Below, one piece after another: positions 45,265-58,939 of a stretch of 64,000 nt of DNA. The DNA is taken from contig CM037840.1 in the NCBI GenBank assembly GCA_021234535.1, forward strand, positions 21,569,059 to 21,633,058, given 5' to 3'. This DNA comes from Stichopus chloronotus. Taxonomy: Eukaryota; Echinodermata; Holothuroidea; Aspidochirotida; Stichopodidae. The notes under the pieces were generated by a model. That model saw only the letters and a program-made list of their open reading frames with translations, did not search any database and had not been told where the DNA came from. Every line of letters begins with the position of its first letter. Positions within the stretch are counted from its first letter, which is position 1. The translations under genes were made by a program, and so were the position numbers.

Positions 45265-47370
45265 CCCCACCATTGTCCTTTCATAGACTTTCGACAGTAC
45301 GTGCCCTCAATCACTAGACTCCAGCGGCCCACACCTGTCAATCACTAAAAATATCGCTTGTCTAAAAACTGCAATTTCTTACCAGTTTTCCCTTTCAATA
45401 CCATCCGAAAATACATAAATCCTTCATTCTAAAGCCCACAATGCTGCGAATAGGTCCGGGGTTTTTCTTCTGGTTACGTTAATTGACGTTACTGCCACCA
45501 AGACCAGGGGAACCTATTGGACCTGTCCAATGAACCCAAAGCGGTCAAAAAGTGGAGTGTGCAGACCCCTATCGAGGTAGCTTTAATCATCCAAATCTGT
45601 CAGTTAGTCGAACATGTCCCCATTAAATTGGATTGATCAACATTTCAAATTAGATTGATCCCCTTGGCCACACGCTGTTGTTTTCGGTTTATCTCGGTAA
45701 AATTATTTAATAGAATTTGCCATCAAGCTAGTGTATTTATGCCGGTACATTATCTCCTTTCATACCGTTACTGGTAGGAACCGACGCTTGTCATTGTAAG
45801 TAGTAACTAGAAATTACAGAGTGAATACAAAGGTGTCTTCTCACACAGTTTAACACATATCCATACTTAGTGCTAAGCGTAGGAGTAAAATGTACAGCAA
45901 AATGCGATTCAGTATACATGGCATGATCGTCGTGGGAAAGACAGTTCCCGAACAGAACTACATTCGTTTCAAACGACCGCTTCTAAAGCTTCTCAATCTC
46001 AAAATGGGTGAAAACGGAATAGCTGAAAACGCATTCCGTTTCACTGACCCGAGGCATGCCGACAGTATTACTAAATACTAGGCACACACCACGACGCCTT
46101 AACATAATGCATAAATGCCATAATATATATATGTAGCGTAATTCGGCAGTGAATTCTGTAGTGTATGTTCCACCCGCCTATTGCAATTACTGCACGGTCT
46201 ATAGGCTTCCGTTGTTGTACTCACCAAACACATGTGAGAGGAGACGCATAGGAGATGAAGGCAGCTAGTTTCGCACTTTACCGGTGAATTTGGTCGGCTG
46301 TGGTAAAGTGACCCGACTCAGGCCACTGGCTGGCTCATACATATAATTTCCATTGTATCCATGATCACTGAAGCTGCTCCTTGTGATATAAATAATCCTT
46401 GACTGCTGAGGTGTTGATTTAAGTTTCCCAAGGAGGTGAATATTATCAAAACAAATGAAACAAATCAAGATTCGACTAAAGAACACAGAATAAAAAGAAC
46501 AAATATTTACAGTCTTCTATCGTAAGCATGCGCTCTTTTCTCCTTGCATAGCTGTAGCTGCTCTGACTACATCGAAGCCAACCAGGACAGAGCATGCAGC
46601 TGCCACGGCAGAGTAAAGGAATTATCCATGAGGAGGGTACGTCAATACGGTTTAAGGACAGGGAACACCGCAGCAGGAAACCAAAATGCCACTTCACGTT
46701 GTTGACCCTCAACGAAAGTTGCTGTTTTTGAAAGTGACGTTGAATGGACGCTTACACTCACAAACCAAGTCTTTGTTCAACAATGCCTCTGATAACAGAC
46801 CTATCGGCTCATTAGCGGTAGTGTGCCCTCATTGGAGACTTACAGGGATATGGAAGCCCATAAGTGATTTAAATTCATACATATTTTAGAAAAGCGTTAT
46901 TAGTACTTTTTGCTTTTTCCTTTTCCCCCTACTTTTGAAAATTAAGAGCAATTGAAATAAATATGTTTGTAGAACTTGAAGGAGGATAGATAGTTGTAAC
47001 ACACACCTAAGGTTACTTTTACCTCTTTTCCCCCTTCAAATCGAGTATAATAAACATAACTGCTTAACAGTCTCGCGGTGAAAATAATCTGCCAATAACA
47101 AATGAAGTCGCAAGCGTCCCAAAAGATGCTTACGACTTACTTTTCTGTTATTTTCATGTTCCCGTTATTTTTATTTTCATTTTTGTTTGTTGGCATAGCA
47201 TGAATGCTATTTATGAGGGTGTGTTCTGTGCCTCTCCCTAGCTTGACTGAAGGTTTTTTTTTTGGTCTACTAAAGCTCACCATTGTTCCCCGAACTCTGC
47301 AAGTAATCATCGATGACCTTTGACCAAACAATATTTCTTATTCAAGGCATTCTACTCTCTCTCTACTGGG
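45265..47370. other. No gene recognised
   Basis: AT-rich sequence without coding similarity, splice-bounded exons or repeats that I recognise. Short open frames (for example 45890-46081) show no motifs. Confidence 0.4.
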
Positions 47371-47374
47371 GCAT

Positions 47375-47480
47375 TTTCTCACAGAATTTGTTATTGACAG
47401 ATTATTTTGTACCACACATCTGTGAAAGAGATATGCGTATACTCGATTTGGAGGAAGAAAGTTGAAAAAGTTGTGAAAGG
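47375..47480 (+). repeat. Dispersed repeat family 4, copy 4
   Basis: CACAGAATTTGTTATTGACA, ACCACACATCTGTG, GAGATATGCGTATACTCGAT and TTGGAGGAAGAAAGTTGAAA align with the 26.3, 29.1 and 30.2 kb copies. Confidence 0.6.
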
Positions 47481-47609
47481 TGTACTTGTCGGTGATTGCT
47501 TGGATTTTTTTTCTTTTTGAGAATTTGAACTAGACTGAGGATAAGACATGAATTGAACGGCGGTAACTACTAAATAACCAGAAAATTTTTACAAACCTGA
47601 ATGTGTTGT

Positions 47610-47818
47610 CTACGGTAGCCGAGAGAGGACAGGTAAAAAAAATTAGTTCACTAAGTCGAAATTTCGACTTACTAAGTCGAAATTTCGACTTAGTATCTGG
47701 AAATTTCGACTTACTTAGTCGAAATTTTGACATGCTAAGTCGAAATTTCGACTTAGTGAGTCGAAATTTCGACTTAGTGAACTATTTTTTTTTACTTGTC
47801 CTCTCTCGGCCACCGTAG
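47610..47818. mobile_element. Small palindromic element with internal GTCGAAATTTCGAC hairpin array
   Basis: The ends CTACGGTAGCCGAGAGAGGA and CAGGTAAAAAAAA are mirrored by TTTTTTTTTACTTGTCCTCT and CTCGGCCACCGTAG. Between them AAGTCGAAATTTCGACTTA-type palindromes are repeated about six times, so the 209-bp element can fold both as one long hairpin and as a string of short ones. TTGT is present on both sides (47606-47609 and 47819-47822), a possible 4-bp target duplication. No protein is encoded; open frames on both strands read the repeat. Confidence 0.8.
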
Positions 47819-48866
47819 TTGTCACCATTTAAGTGAAACGAGAATACCCTTTATCTGATGTCAAATACTGTAAAAAAAATCTTACTCGACAACTTAAAGT
47901 TCTTTTACACAGACCGACCCACTTTTTAAGTATGAATTCAAAATTGAAGGTTGTGTTCTTTTTTATGGAGGGACGTATCCGCCATTGGATCCCTGCTGTG
48001 TCATTCGGCTGAATACGCTACACTGATAGCAGAGAAGTGTTAGGTCGTCTCCAACAAGTATGAAATATCTGGGCTTCCGTTCCAAAACCGCGGGCAAATG
48101 ATTCTGGAACTTCCTACAGGCTACTGGTATGTAAGGAGCAATCAGGGGTTTTGATGAAGGGGCGATAATCTGAAAGCAGTAAAATAGCCTTGACGAAACT
48201 AGAGACAGACCATGAAAGATGAAATGAATGGTGGTGAAACTGACGATGACAGTCACTGACCCAGCTAAAAATGTGGTTGCAAAATCGCAACCACCTGCCA
48301 ACGAGTTTGCAGTTGCTCTGTACGAAGTTTCCTGTGAGACAGGGTTGAGGGGGTGGGGGGCTCTTACACTACTAGACTATGGTCCTCTTGTCTGCAAGAG
48401 TTGTTTGACTTTTGGGAGAGTTCGAAAAAGAAAAAAATGTCTATGCATGCAAGGCCTAAGGATACTATTAATCTTGCCACATTGAGATGTCCAAGCGAGG
48501 TAGCTAGTCCACACGAACAAGGTAGATGCATAATTCAGCGAAAATATTCAACAAAAATAAAATAATTAAACAAACAAATAAAATGTCATGTAAATCGATG
48601 AACTGAAAGTAACCTGTCAATGTATGTGCTATGTAGGCCTACCTGTAAGTACTGCTAAGAAGACTATGAACATCTAAATTGTTAGGATGTACCGGTATTG
48701 CTTGTCTACCACATTTGTTTGTTGGGAACCACTTATTACTGTACCATTATTCTAACGGTGGCCCCGCTGTACCGTAGATCAGAATTTAGCTAGGTGAGTG
48801 CTCCTGAAAATGGGGGTAAATGGTGAGGTTTTGAAAGATTTCTGTGTACAAAATTTTTCGTGCCTG

Positions 48867-49000
48867 TTCAGAGCTGCTACCTAGGCTATCACTGCTGAAC
48901 ATTTCAGAGCTGCTACCTAGGCTATCACTGCTGAACATTCAGAGCTGCTAACTAGGCTAGCACTGCTGAACATTCAGAGCTGCTACCTGGGCTAGCACTG
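48867..49000 (+). repeat. Tandem repeat, 35-36 bp unit, about 3.7 copies
   Basis: The unit runs TCAGAGCTGCTACCTAGGCT then ATCACTGCTGAACATT. The copies differ at only a few bases. Confidence 0.93.
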
Positions 49001-49588
49001 GTATGGCAGTCGTGAACGTCGAAGGTTTTGTAATTGAGAACAATAACATACAAAGGGAAGCAAAACTAAATCTAAAATTTCTTGCTTGTATTACTTCCAA
49101 ATGTCTTAATCAAATTCCGTTTTCGTCTTCCTAATTTTTAGTCAACAATGAACTGAAAACTGGCATTGAAATTTACACAGAGGGCTCTATTTTGCGCGAC
49201 AAAGTAATCGATGACGTCTATTTCAGTGCGAATTTGAAAGCTACCTATAATAATACTGACAATGACATAGTCAGTAATTACACTTGACCATAAATGGCCG
49301 TGAGGATACACTCAGCTTGACCTTTTTAATCAATTTCTTGAAATGAAAATTCCATACCGCAAGATTGGAGAGTGAAGTACGTACAAATTGTACACATCAA
49401 AATACATGTATACTAACCGCTGCACAACTTCAACTCACGTAACAAATGGGTCGAGCTTAACCGCTGACAACCAGTTTTTAAAAACGTTGTGTTTTCAACT
49501 GAATGATTCGCACAGGACTGGCTCAAGCAGTGAATTCGTTACCGATAGGAGCTGCTGCCGTGAATGCACTGAGTTGTCAGTAATTACT

Positions 49589-49720
<132 letters not shown>

Positions 49721-49729
49721 CTTCTTTCT

Positions 49730-52160
49730 TACATTTTCACTGCTGTTAGACTACATTAAAATTAACGATCAGCAATGCACTTCATTTTCTGAAATCCTGT
49801 CATACACATTTCGTAGAAAACAATATCAAATCCAAGTAAATGATTAGGGATAACCGCACTTAAAAAATATACTTAGATTTACAGAACAGAAAATAAAGAA
49901 ACATAAAGAAAACAGGAAAGGTGCTGTCAATTTGCTTCCATAAGTATGACAGCACTTTTTTTTTCTAGTTTCCTTGTTGAAATTCATGATTGTTTCCTCG
50001 CCAAAGGAAGGCGGGAATGCAGTCACGATGGCATGTCTGTGCGTATGAGAGGTCTTGTAGACACGATCTATGTACAAGGGAAAGGTACCGAACTAACTCC
50101 AGAAGTTGGTGTACAGGCAGGCCATAGTGCGTAGATAATAGCGTTTGTTTTTCATGGAGTCCAAAGGTCATTTGAGGTGGCCAGAACTTTGAATATGAAA
50201 ATTTGTTGAGGAAAATATCTCAGCAACTGAATGTTGCTGAAACTTCAAACTTTCAAACTCACATTGGTAACACTTGATGAGTGGATAAACTCTGTCATTT
50301 TTGCAGAGGTTCAGGCCACATGAGGTCAATAGAGTTTGCTGTTTGGTCTGTAAACTGGTAACACTGGTAGTTCTCGATGAGCCTGAGGACGGGATCTCTG
50401 TCATTGTTCATGAAGGTCAAAGTTCATTTGAGGTCAGTACAGATCCTAATTTGTTACCTTGTAGACATGCTAAACGTAGGGCGTTTCAACTTCAAAATTG
50501 GTATATGTTGTCTTTGTTTTCTATGAATAATGTCAGAGAATTGCAAAGTCATTCGAATTTTGTTTTTCGTCTTTCTTTTTTTTTTGTTTTGAATCATTTT
50601 TTTCAAAAGTGTGTTGACAGTTTTTTTAGAGTGTATATTCAAAAACTGTATGAATGATATATCTGCTAAGAAGACCTAGCGGCCGTTTGGGGATTTCAAA
50701 ACCTGAAGTTGTTTTTAATGGTACGCTACACGATGCAAGAAATCATTAAGCAATAAACAAAAAAAAAAGAAAAACAGAAATGTTTCCGTAACTTTCACAA
50801 CTATAGCTGTATGCAAATTTGTTAGTTCAAAACTTTATTGTGATTTCATTGTTCCTTGTCTGTAGCTATAAATAGCTTTCTTGGAATTACTAACTTTAAT
50901 CACAGATAATTGAGACTCATGCTAAGACAAGCCTATGTACACTTAACAGAAAATCCAGATTTATCATCCTTTAATCCAGATTTTATCATGGGATCATCTG
51001 CAGCCGATAAACCTGGATTATCAATGACAATCGAACTTAATTGGTCCAACATCCAAGTTTTACACCTATATATTTCAGATAACACTTGCCATAGCCTCAA
51101 GTCTACTACTACAACGCACTTATGGTTAACAGTCAATGGAGAGATTTGTAAACCAATGAAATTACAGCTCACACAATCCATAACATGAATTGATATATTG
51201 TATTTCGACAAGTCATAAGATGTGTATAAGTTCCCTTATACTTTAATAATTTCTCAGACCATATAATACATCTATCCAATTGTCAAGAATATCAGGTATG
51301 ATACATTGTACTGTCCTGGGCGACGAATGAGAAATCAACAAAAGAAAAATGTGGATTTAGTGTACAGCTTATCACTGTATTGAATATGAATAGCACATTT
51401 CACGTTAGTGTTGTTCATCTCATATGAAAACATGGAGCTAATTACTTACAGCAGTTCATTACTGGCATCCTGGAGAGTTTTGCACAAACAAATTGTTCGG
51501 TATAGCGAAAAGACAAACCATTTCCAGCAAGCCTAGAGCGAAACAGACGTAGTCATGGGAGTTCCGCGCCCTTATTTCAAGGATGTTCAGATTTTCTCAA
51601 ATGTAGGCATTATGAAGATCTGCGGTTTTATGATTTCATTAGTTTTGCCAACAGAAACAGGGTTGAGCGTATCTCTGGGTGAAAAATTAAAGCAGGATGT
51701 GCTGTTATTCCTGCATTTTCCAAAGTACACCAAAGGACTCCTTATACTTCTTACAGTTGCAGAAAGTTATAAAAACTCCTGTACAGGTATATTTGTCCAC
51801 GTATAGCCTAATTTCTAAAGGAAATGCTTTTGCGTAGGCGTTTCGTTGTAGCAGTGTTAACATGGAAGTGCCGCACATTTACCACAGGGTCCAGTTCCGC
51901 TAACTTTTCACCCGAAAAAAACTAAATCGCTCTTCTTTCTACCGTAATTAACACTCTAATTAATAAAATTTTTAATGAAAGAAACCTGGCATGGCATGTT
52001 ATTATCCACATTGGTATCAAATGACAGAAAATGATAGAAGATCAACCGTAAAGGCTATTTTTATTCCTTCAAACAGCACATCCTACTTCAAGTCTGATGG
52101 ACTTCCTAGAACAGAAAGGTATGAACATAACTGGAATAGACATACATATGTATGCATTTG
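49730..52160. other. No gene recognised; weak family 1-like segment
   Basis: Between 50160 and 50450 there are TCCAAAGGTCATTTGAGGTG, CCACATGAGGTCAATAGAG and AAGGTCAAAGTTCATTTGAG, a minus-oriented relative of the AGGTCA-rich repeat. Open frames in the rest lack family motifs. Confidence 0.45.
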
Positions 52161-52179
52161 TCAGGTCAATTCAGACGAG

Positions 52180-52230
52180 GTGGGGGGGGGGGGGGAGGGA
52201 ATTGGGGATACAAAGGCTTTGACGGACCGG
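52180..52230 (+). repeat. G-run repeat, copy 1
   Basis: A G14 run followed by AGGGAATTGGGGATACAAAG and GCTTTGACGG. The same order (G13, ATTGGGGAGACAAAGGCTTT, GACGG) recurs at 52846-52882, so both descend from one repeat. Confidence 0.7.
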
Positions 52231-52845
52231 GAGCAAACGTCCCATCCCCCGCTTGGTGCCGCCAACGGGGTAGCCCACACAACGGAAGTGTTTTATTCCT
52301 GTATCACCTCTGACTGCCTTGTTTACGTTTGTGGCCTATGTTAAAAGACTGTAACCACCAACACCTGCTGGGAAGGTTAGAGTAAGGGAGGGGGGGGGGG
52401 GGGGGGGAGCTTAGACTAAAATGCAACCTATTATATACAGGCTCTAGAATGAACAGTGACCTTTCTTTGAGGGTGAAATGTTGGCATGTAGACAGCCAGT
52501 TTGGATACTATACGATCTACGTTGTAAGGGGAAAATGCACAAGCAGTTATCCAAACTGAATTAGTTATACTTCCCACCACGCTAACTCGTGAATGGCTCT
52601 TTTTCACTATATGTTACATCATGTTTGATGTTTAATTGCTTAATGTTGCAGCATAACACCTTGCTTCCTTTATGCAATGATATTCACCAACATCATGAAA
52701 AACACTTGCAAGAGAAATGAGAAGAAAATTGCCGGATTTTGATGATTTTTTTTTCAAAATTATTGCATTTAGCTCTACATAATAACGATGGAACAATTGC
52801 TCCTTTTGTTTGCGAATTGTGTTATACATAACTCTGAGAATGGGT

Positions 52846-52882
52846 GGGGGGGGGGGGGATTGGGGAGACAAAGGCTTTGACG
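52846..52882 (+). repeat. G-run repeat, copy 2
   Basis: A G13 run then ATTGGGGAGACAAAGGCTTT and GACGG, matching 52180-52230. Confidence 0.7.
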
Positions 52883-53848
52883 GCAATTGTGTTCTCTTAC
52901 CCAGCGCTACAAACCGTAACCCAGACAGCATTCCAGCATGGGCCCCATATGGATTTAGTTATATGACACCCACATTGGGATTTTACCTTCGGGCTCGGCG
53001 AAAAAGTGGTCTAATGAGACACCTGCCGAAAAAAACTAATTGCTTCGGGCGTCCAATGTGATGCATATTCAGCAGATGTCGTCATCATGTTACACTAATA
53101 AGATCGGTTTAAAAGTATCTCTATATTTATTATCCAATTAAAGGTACCGTAGTCACTAATCACCCAAGCTACATTTTTGTACAGGGGTATGCAGAATTCT
53201 CAATTGGTTCTGCTCTTTGACTGAAATTCAAAAGATGCAGAGTAGCTCATATTACACAAAATACACAGGGGCTGACTGTTTTGATTAGTGGACCTTGTAC
53301 GCTCATCGTGATATACATCGTTTAGGTCAGGATTGTGTTTTACCCAAGGAGGACTGAGTTTTAGACCGGCTGTGGAAGGGGCTAGCAGTAAGTGATTGGA
53401 AGAGTTGGAGTAGTCTGGAAGAATAGTTCACTGTTTCTAAAAAGTCCATGCCATTCCATATTTACAAGTGCTCTTCTGTAGCATTGTATCGTCTCGACAA
53501 AATATGAAACGAATTTAGACACATAGTAGTTTTCTCCTGGTAGACGATAAAAGTTTAGAAGTAATCATCTGTTCAGTGGAACTGAAACAGGAGTAATGAA
53601 GAATTGCAACTTTGCAGCTTTCATAGGATAGCCCAGCCTCAGCACAAGTATGGATACAACCATAAAGTGGCTGCTTATTTTTTTTTTCTTATGGAGCAGA
53701 CATGTAGGCTATCCCTGAAATGTCATTTATCAAGTTGGTAATATTAACTCGATTATGCTCTGACGTAAGATATTAACTCTGACTGACTTTATGTCAGCAT
53801 TACGTGGATTTATTGTTTGATCAAAAAGGACTGTTTTCAGAGCAAATG

Positions 53849-54082
53849 TTAAAGTGATTGAGTGGGTACGGAAAAAAATAAACAAAAGGATAAGATAATG
53901 TTTGACGTTTAAACGTATCGTACATACCAGTGCGAGGTTGTTCATGGACGGAATAAGTCATTCAATGATCGAATATGACAGTAAACAACTTTGTAAAGCA
54001 ATAGAAGTGACATGTAAACATTAAGTATAGGAATCAGAATATTTCAATCAGACTGTTTCAACCCTTAGGCACGCAATCACGT
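53849..54082. mobile_element. TIR element family 3, short internally deleted copy
   Basis: The left end TTAAAGTGATTGAGTGGGTA and right end GGCACGCAATCACGTTA match the termini at 27388 and 28425. The internal phrases GTTCATGGACGGAATAAGTC and ATTCAATGA also correspond. It is only about 234 bp long, so most of the body is gone. Confidence 0.7.
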
Positions 54083-54084
54083 TA

Positions 54085-57000
54085 TGAGTGTCTCTATTCG
54101 TCAATGTTTGTCCAATATGGCGGCTCAACATACTCGTGCAAATTGACAGCTGTGGCTAAATATCAGTATATATTATTCATCAAACGTTTCAGAGTTTGAG
54201 CCATTGGCAATTACATGTATGTCAGTGGTTTGAATATCATCAATAAAGAACTTAAAAGTTTTCACTTGTTAACCTTTCAAATAACGTGCAGCCATTATGC
54301 TCTTCAAATACATCAGACCCATCACAAAGGACGGCCGGTAAGCCTGGCCCTCAGGCTACGTGCTGCTGGTCACACAGTAATCCTTTGTAACAATTGACAA
54401 AATATACACGTTTGGTGGATTTATTCCTACTTTGTGTTCTAGAAAATGTAATATACAGCAATATCACTGATATTCTAAGGGTAACTGATTTCAAAGCCGT
54501 GGCCTTGCCGCATTGTATTGACGCACTTAATTTGGTGCTTTCGTGTGCTAGCATAGGTCAAATGCCAAACAACGTTTCATATGAAAAGCTACCGAGATTA
54601 AAGGTATACACATATAAATGAATACTGTATTATGTGTGGAAGGTGTTTCAAAAATAGAGGGGAAAAAGTGTTTTTGTTTTTTTCTTCTGTCTACTGGGGC
54701 AAATAGAAACCACCATGCTTTTGTGAGTTGTGGTCAAATGAAAGAGACTATTTTTACTGCAGGTACGTCAAACACCATGTCAATATCTTACCTAAATCAA
54801 ATATTGTGCTTTAGAGATAGACTTCTCTGGTGAAGAAATAGCCTATTTCCAGTTGCCTTATAGGTTACCGAAATGACATGTAACAGTGGCACATTATTGG
54901 ACGAAGCCTTTGTTTGTCTTTCAAATATAGCTCCCATTTAACCTTGCGATATGACACAAGTGAAACTGTGGCTTGCGCATATTGCACCGAGTACCTTAAT
55001 AATATACTGTAGAAATGATGGTCACATCCCTTAAGCTATTGTAATGTTGCTTTCCAAGCAGTCACGATTAAGAAGAAATAAAAAAGATATTCAAATAGTT
55101 GTGCTTGGTTGACATCACGATTTCCTCATAATGCAATGTACCATTTTGGAACCTCCGAACGGAAGATGCTATTGAGGTAGAGTGACAAATAAACCTAATC
55201 AGTCTATCTGAAACACTTTAAATTGAGTCACATGACCCGTTGTCTTGCATTCACGCCTAATGGGAAGTCTCGACGAATGACATTTCGCGGAACTGAGACT
55301 GGTAAGTGATGCCGAACTATTTGTTAAAATGAAGCAAAATGAGGTTTTGTCTTTCCCTTTACTTTGATACTTTGATGATTCAGACCCTTGTAGATTAAAG
55401 ATTTTCTATGTATTACGTTGAGAAACAAACACTATAATTACAGACGGAGTTATGTCCCAAGTCTAAAATAGTGTCTTCAAATTTTGCCAGTAGCTGACAC
55501 ATTTAGTGATTCAATTCGAATTTCTTTCAATCGGTGGTTCGCAGATTACAACATAAGCTTTCTCTCAACACTGAATTAAGTTACAGTTACACAAACGCCT
55601 ATTATCAACAATTAAGGGTTATTAATTTCATTTAACATTTTGTATGTAATGTATATACAGCCTATACACACGTGCGCTCATCGAACTTGTCATTGTCTCA
55701 TTTCTCGTAGATAGCCTAGAATGAACATGTGTATAGGACTGCCCATTTGATTAATTTAAGAAATTTTATGATACAAAACTGATAACAAGGGACAGGAGAT
55801 AACATTTTCCTTCTACTTGAATAAAACCTAAATGGTCCAGTCTCGATTTAATAGTGTTTAATTTTACGAGCTGGTAGAAAACACTTGCACCCCTCTCGTT
55901 TGACTGATCAAATTCCTATTTTTAAAAATCCTTGCCCCGCTGAATTGATTTGGCAACTAGTTTTCATGATTGTAATTCTTTGCTAGTTTTTAAATATTGC
56001 ATGAGATGGTAGACTTCGAAGATCACCACATTTTAGCTTATTAATATTCAAAACCCCATGACTTCACGAAACCCAAATTATGACATTAAAAATTAATGAT
56101 TACACGATCTATCATTCAAATCGATTGAATAAGCTTCAGCGTCTTATATCTTATCATAATATGTCCTGGGAAGATGGGTGTTAATTGGACCATTTGGAGT
56201 CTGTTTAAAGCTTTATAACATATATTTCTCAAATTTCTGACTCTGTGTATACTCATTGGCGGTAAAATAAGCAAACTTGCGAAATTGGAAGGATAATATA
56301 TTCATAATCATTTTTTTCTTGCTACGGAATACTTGCAAACACGACAACCACTAATAATGAGCTTTTCACTTCATAGTGGAAATGACCAAAATGAAGGGGG
56401 GGGGGGGAGGGAGACGGGAGTGAGCCTTAGGGATTAAAGAAAAATATAAAAGTGTTTACTATGCAAATGACCAGCAAAATGATTTAGAACATGCATTATG
56501 TTGTCTAACGTCTGATTGTACGTTCATATCAATTTTGTATATTCCTATAGCACTCGTAAGTCATCGCGCGTGCGTCTCCTATCCCCTTGTTGAACATACC
56601 ATTCAGTGAAGCGCTGTTGTACAATATGTTCATTGTGATTGGATGACAATTATAAAATTTTAATATGCATTACCTAAACCTTGCATCTGTGGATATTCAA
56701 TTACACATAATGAGCTCCTCTAATAGCCCCTTCTTCAAGGGGCTTTTCCGGTGGATGTCCGAGGGCCGACAAATCACGGGAATGATAAAATAGAAAAGAG
56801 TTAAAGCATGACCGTGGAGCTTTAAGGGTGTGGGGACTCCATGTCGGTTTGATCAGATGCCAGATTAGAGAATTTATAAAGGTTAGGAGAGCTCGTGAAG
56901 AAAAGGTAGTAACAAGAAGGAATAATTTAGACTGCATTGCATGTAACGAGCCTTAATATCCGAATAAAGCCCTTACCAATTAGGGCTCAGTATGATAGAT

Positions 57001-57105
57001 GAGGCAACCCGAGATGGTGCCCCAACATAGAGACGGAAATAGTTTTCCGTCTTGACAAATCGTTTGCTTGATCAGTAAGCAGTAGCATTGCTATAATTAG
57101 GATCA
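54085..57105. other. No gene recognised; cluster of hairpins near 56.7-57.05 kb
   Basis: Perfect or near-perfect stems occur at 56724-56743 (AGCCCCTT/AAGGGGCT), about 56967-56987 (AGCCCT/AGGGCT) and about 57031-57053 (AGACGGAA/TTCCGTCT). The rest is AT-rich and featureless, with a G12 run at 56396-56407. Confidence 0.4.
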
Positions 57106-57109
57106 GATA

Positions 57110-57710
57110 GTTAAAGGGATTGCGTGTGTGTTCTGGAAAACCAGAACATTAAGAGTATGGTCGATATTAAGTTTTCTTTTATTTTTAAATGTACACGTCC
57201 AATTTGTCCATAGACGGAATACGTCATTCAGCGAGCGAAAATGACCATTTTGAAAAGCAACCTTGACGGAACGGCATAAAAAAAAAAAAAAACAGAAATC
57301 AGATGTGAAAATGAACGATTCTTCCCAAAAGAACTTTAAGGGCCCTCGTGATGAATATGCAACGGTACAGGTGTATTAAAAACATACCTGACCATAAGCT
57401 GATGCTCCTTGTTCGGTATCGGGAAATGTATTTAATAAAACGACGCTCCTCGGCGACCTATACTGGTCGATTCGATCTAGAGTCAGTTATAAGCTGACAA
57501 GTTGAATAGGCTAGTTTACTTTCCAATGTCCCAGCTGTCCAAAGGATTGCGCCGTTCAGTTGTATGAAAATGTTAACCGCCACATCAAAGTATTTTACAC
57601 TTGTTTCACCTTCTATTCTTGAAAGACTTTGAAAACATATGGCAGAGTTTGAAACCTATTTGTTGTCCCTTATCATCTGAATAGTCCAATTAGGGGACAT
57701 ACTTAACTCT
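57110..57710. mobile_element. TIR element family 3, partial copy
   Basis: TTAAAGGGATTGCGTGTGTT begins the copy. Internal similarity to 27388-28425 includes TTTATTTTTAAATGTACAC, GACGGAATACGTCATTCAG, TGTTCGGTATCGGGAAATGT and ATGGCAGA followed by GAAACCTATTTGTT. A clear right terminal repeat is not visible. Confidence 0.65.
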
Positions 57711-58939
57711 GAGATATAAAAGAAGATTTGATAATTTTTATTGTATTTACTTTTGTCTTCACACTCATTTACTTATTTTTACAGGTATAGCTATATGAGA
57801 GTGTCTTTTATGTATAACTTTCTGTGTAGCTTTTATTCATCAACTCTGTATAAACTCATAGATTAGAGACTGTCCGAACAACAGCACTTTGACCAAAATA
57901 TTATACATAACTTAAGATCAAGCACAGCTGTAATTCATTACCAGGGGACACTACACCCCTCCCCCCCCCCCAAAAAAAAAAAATCTGAACCTCCCTCGGC
58001 AATCGACCGTCTATTTCAGGAAAGGTCGATGAGTTTTTTCTTGGTTTTTTTTTTTTAGGGGGGCATCAATGTTTGAGTTCTGCCGGCCCGGTGGCGAGTC
58101 TAAGGGGAGGGGGACATCCCCTTCCCCTTTTAAAAATGTTTGCCTTTTTCAAGGTTTTGTAGATGCAAATGGTAGATTTCCATTTTTTCCCACCGTGATT
58201 GTAATCCAAAAAGCAAAAGCGTACATTGATTTTTTTTTAATTTTTAGGTGGGGGGGGGGGGAGGAGAGGTCGCTAGGTGCCTGTGGTAAACACCAAGTGG
58301 CATGGCTATGTATTAGGGTGGGGGGCGGTAACTTCCATTTGGTATGTCCATAGTTTCGACCAAGTATCTACTTCTTAATCACTAATCAGCAAATGAGAAA
58401 CAAACTATTTGTGCAAAGGACGGTGAGTTTAGTAACATGTAAATATGGACATATACTGTATCGTGTGCTACCTTCTTGAGCGAATATTGGGAAAACAATA
58501 TGTAGGATGTGACCGTACGGTGTTGAAAGTGACAAGTTCAAAAGACGTTTCATGGCCTACGAAACCAGATCCATCCACAATCCTGTTATAAAGTGTAATC
58601 TGGGTTACCTAAGTACGCACCAGGCACTTTTGAGAGCAATATTTAAGATATAACCTTGGCATAACAATGGACGGAAGTAAAAAGAAACTGTAGTTAAAGG
58701 TCACATCACGTCTTTCAAGAGAAGCGATTTGCTCAAACTAAGAGCAAAGAGAAGAAAAGTGAAGAAGAGAAAATCGAATAACATCAATTTTGGCTGGGTG
58801 ATGTGGTGTTGTCTCATCTGATGAGTCTTAAAACGTCTGGTAACTATACTGCAAAGCATTCCCATTCGCTGCTGTGAATATGGGCCCAAGAATGTCAGAT
58901 TGTTTGGGCCTGGTTTGGTGAATTCAGGGGTGTCTTTGT

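Noticed and set aside
47530..47818. Open frames with repeated SRNFDL or similar motifs
   Set aside because: They are translations of the palindromic GTCGAAATTTCGAC repeat and exist on both strands by symmetry.
47963..48301. 112-codon minus-strand frame with a hydrophobic N-terminus
   Set aside because: There is no family motif; the hydrophobic stretch is weak, and the 3' end runs into repeat-like sequence. No splice evidence.
54300..54345. Possible small exon (CAG|CC ATT ATG ... GGC CG|GTAAGC)
   Set aside because: Splice-like borders are present, but the 44-nt coding content is too short to judge and nothing adjacent supports a gene.
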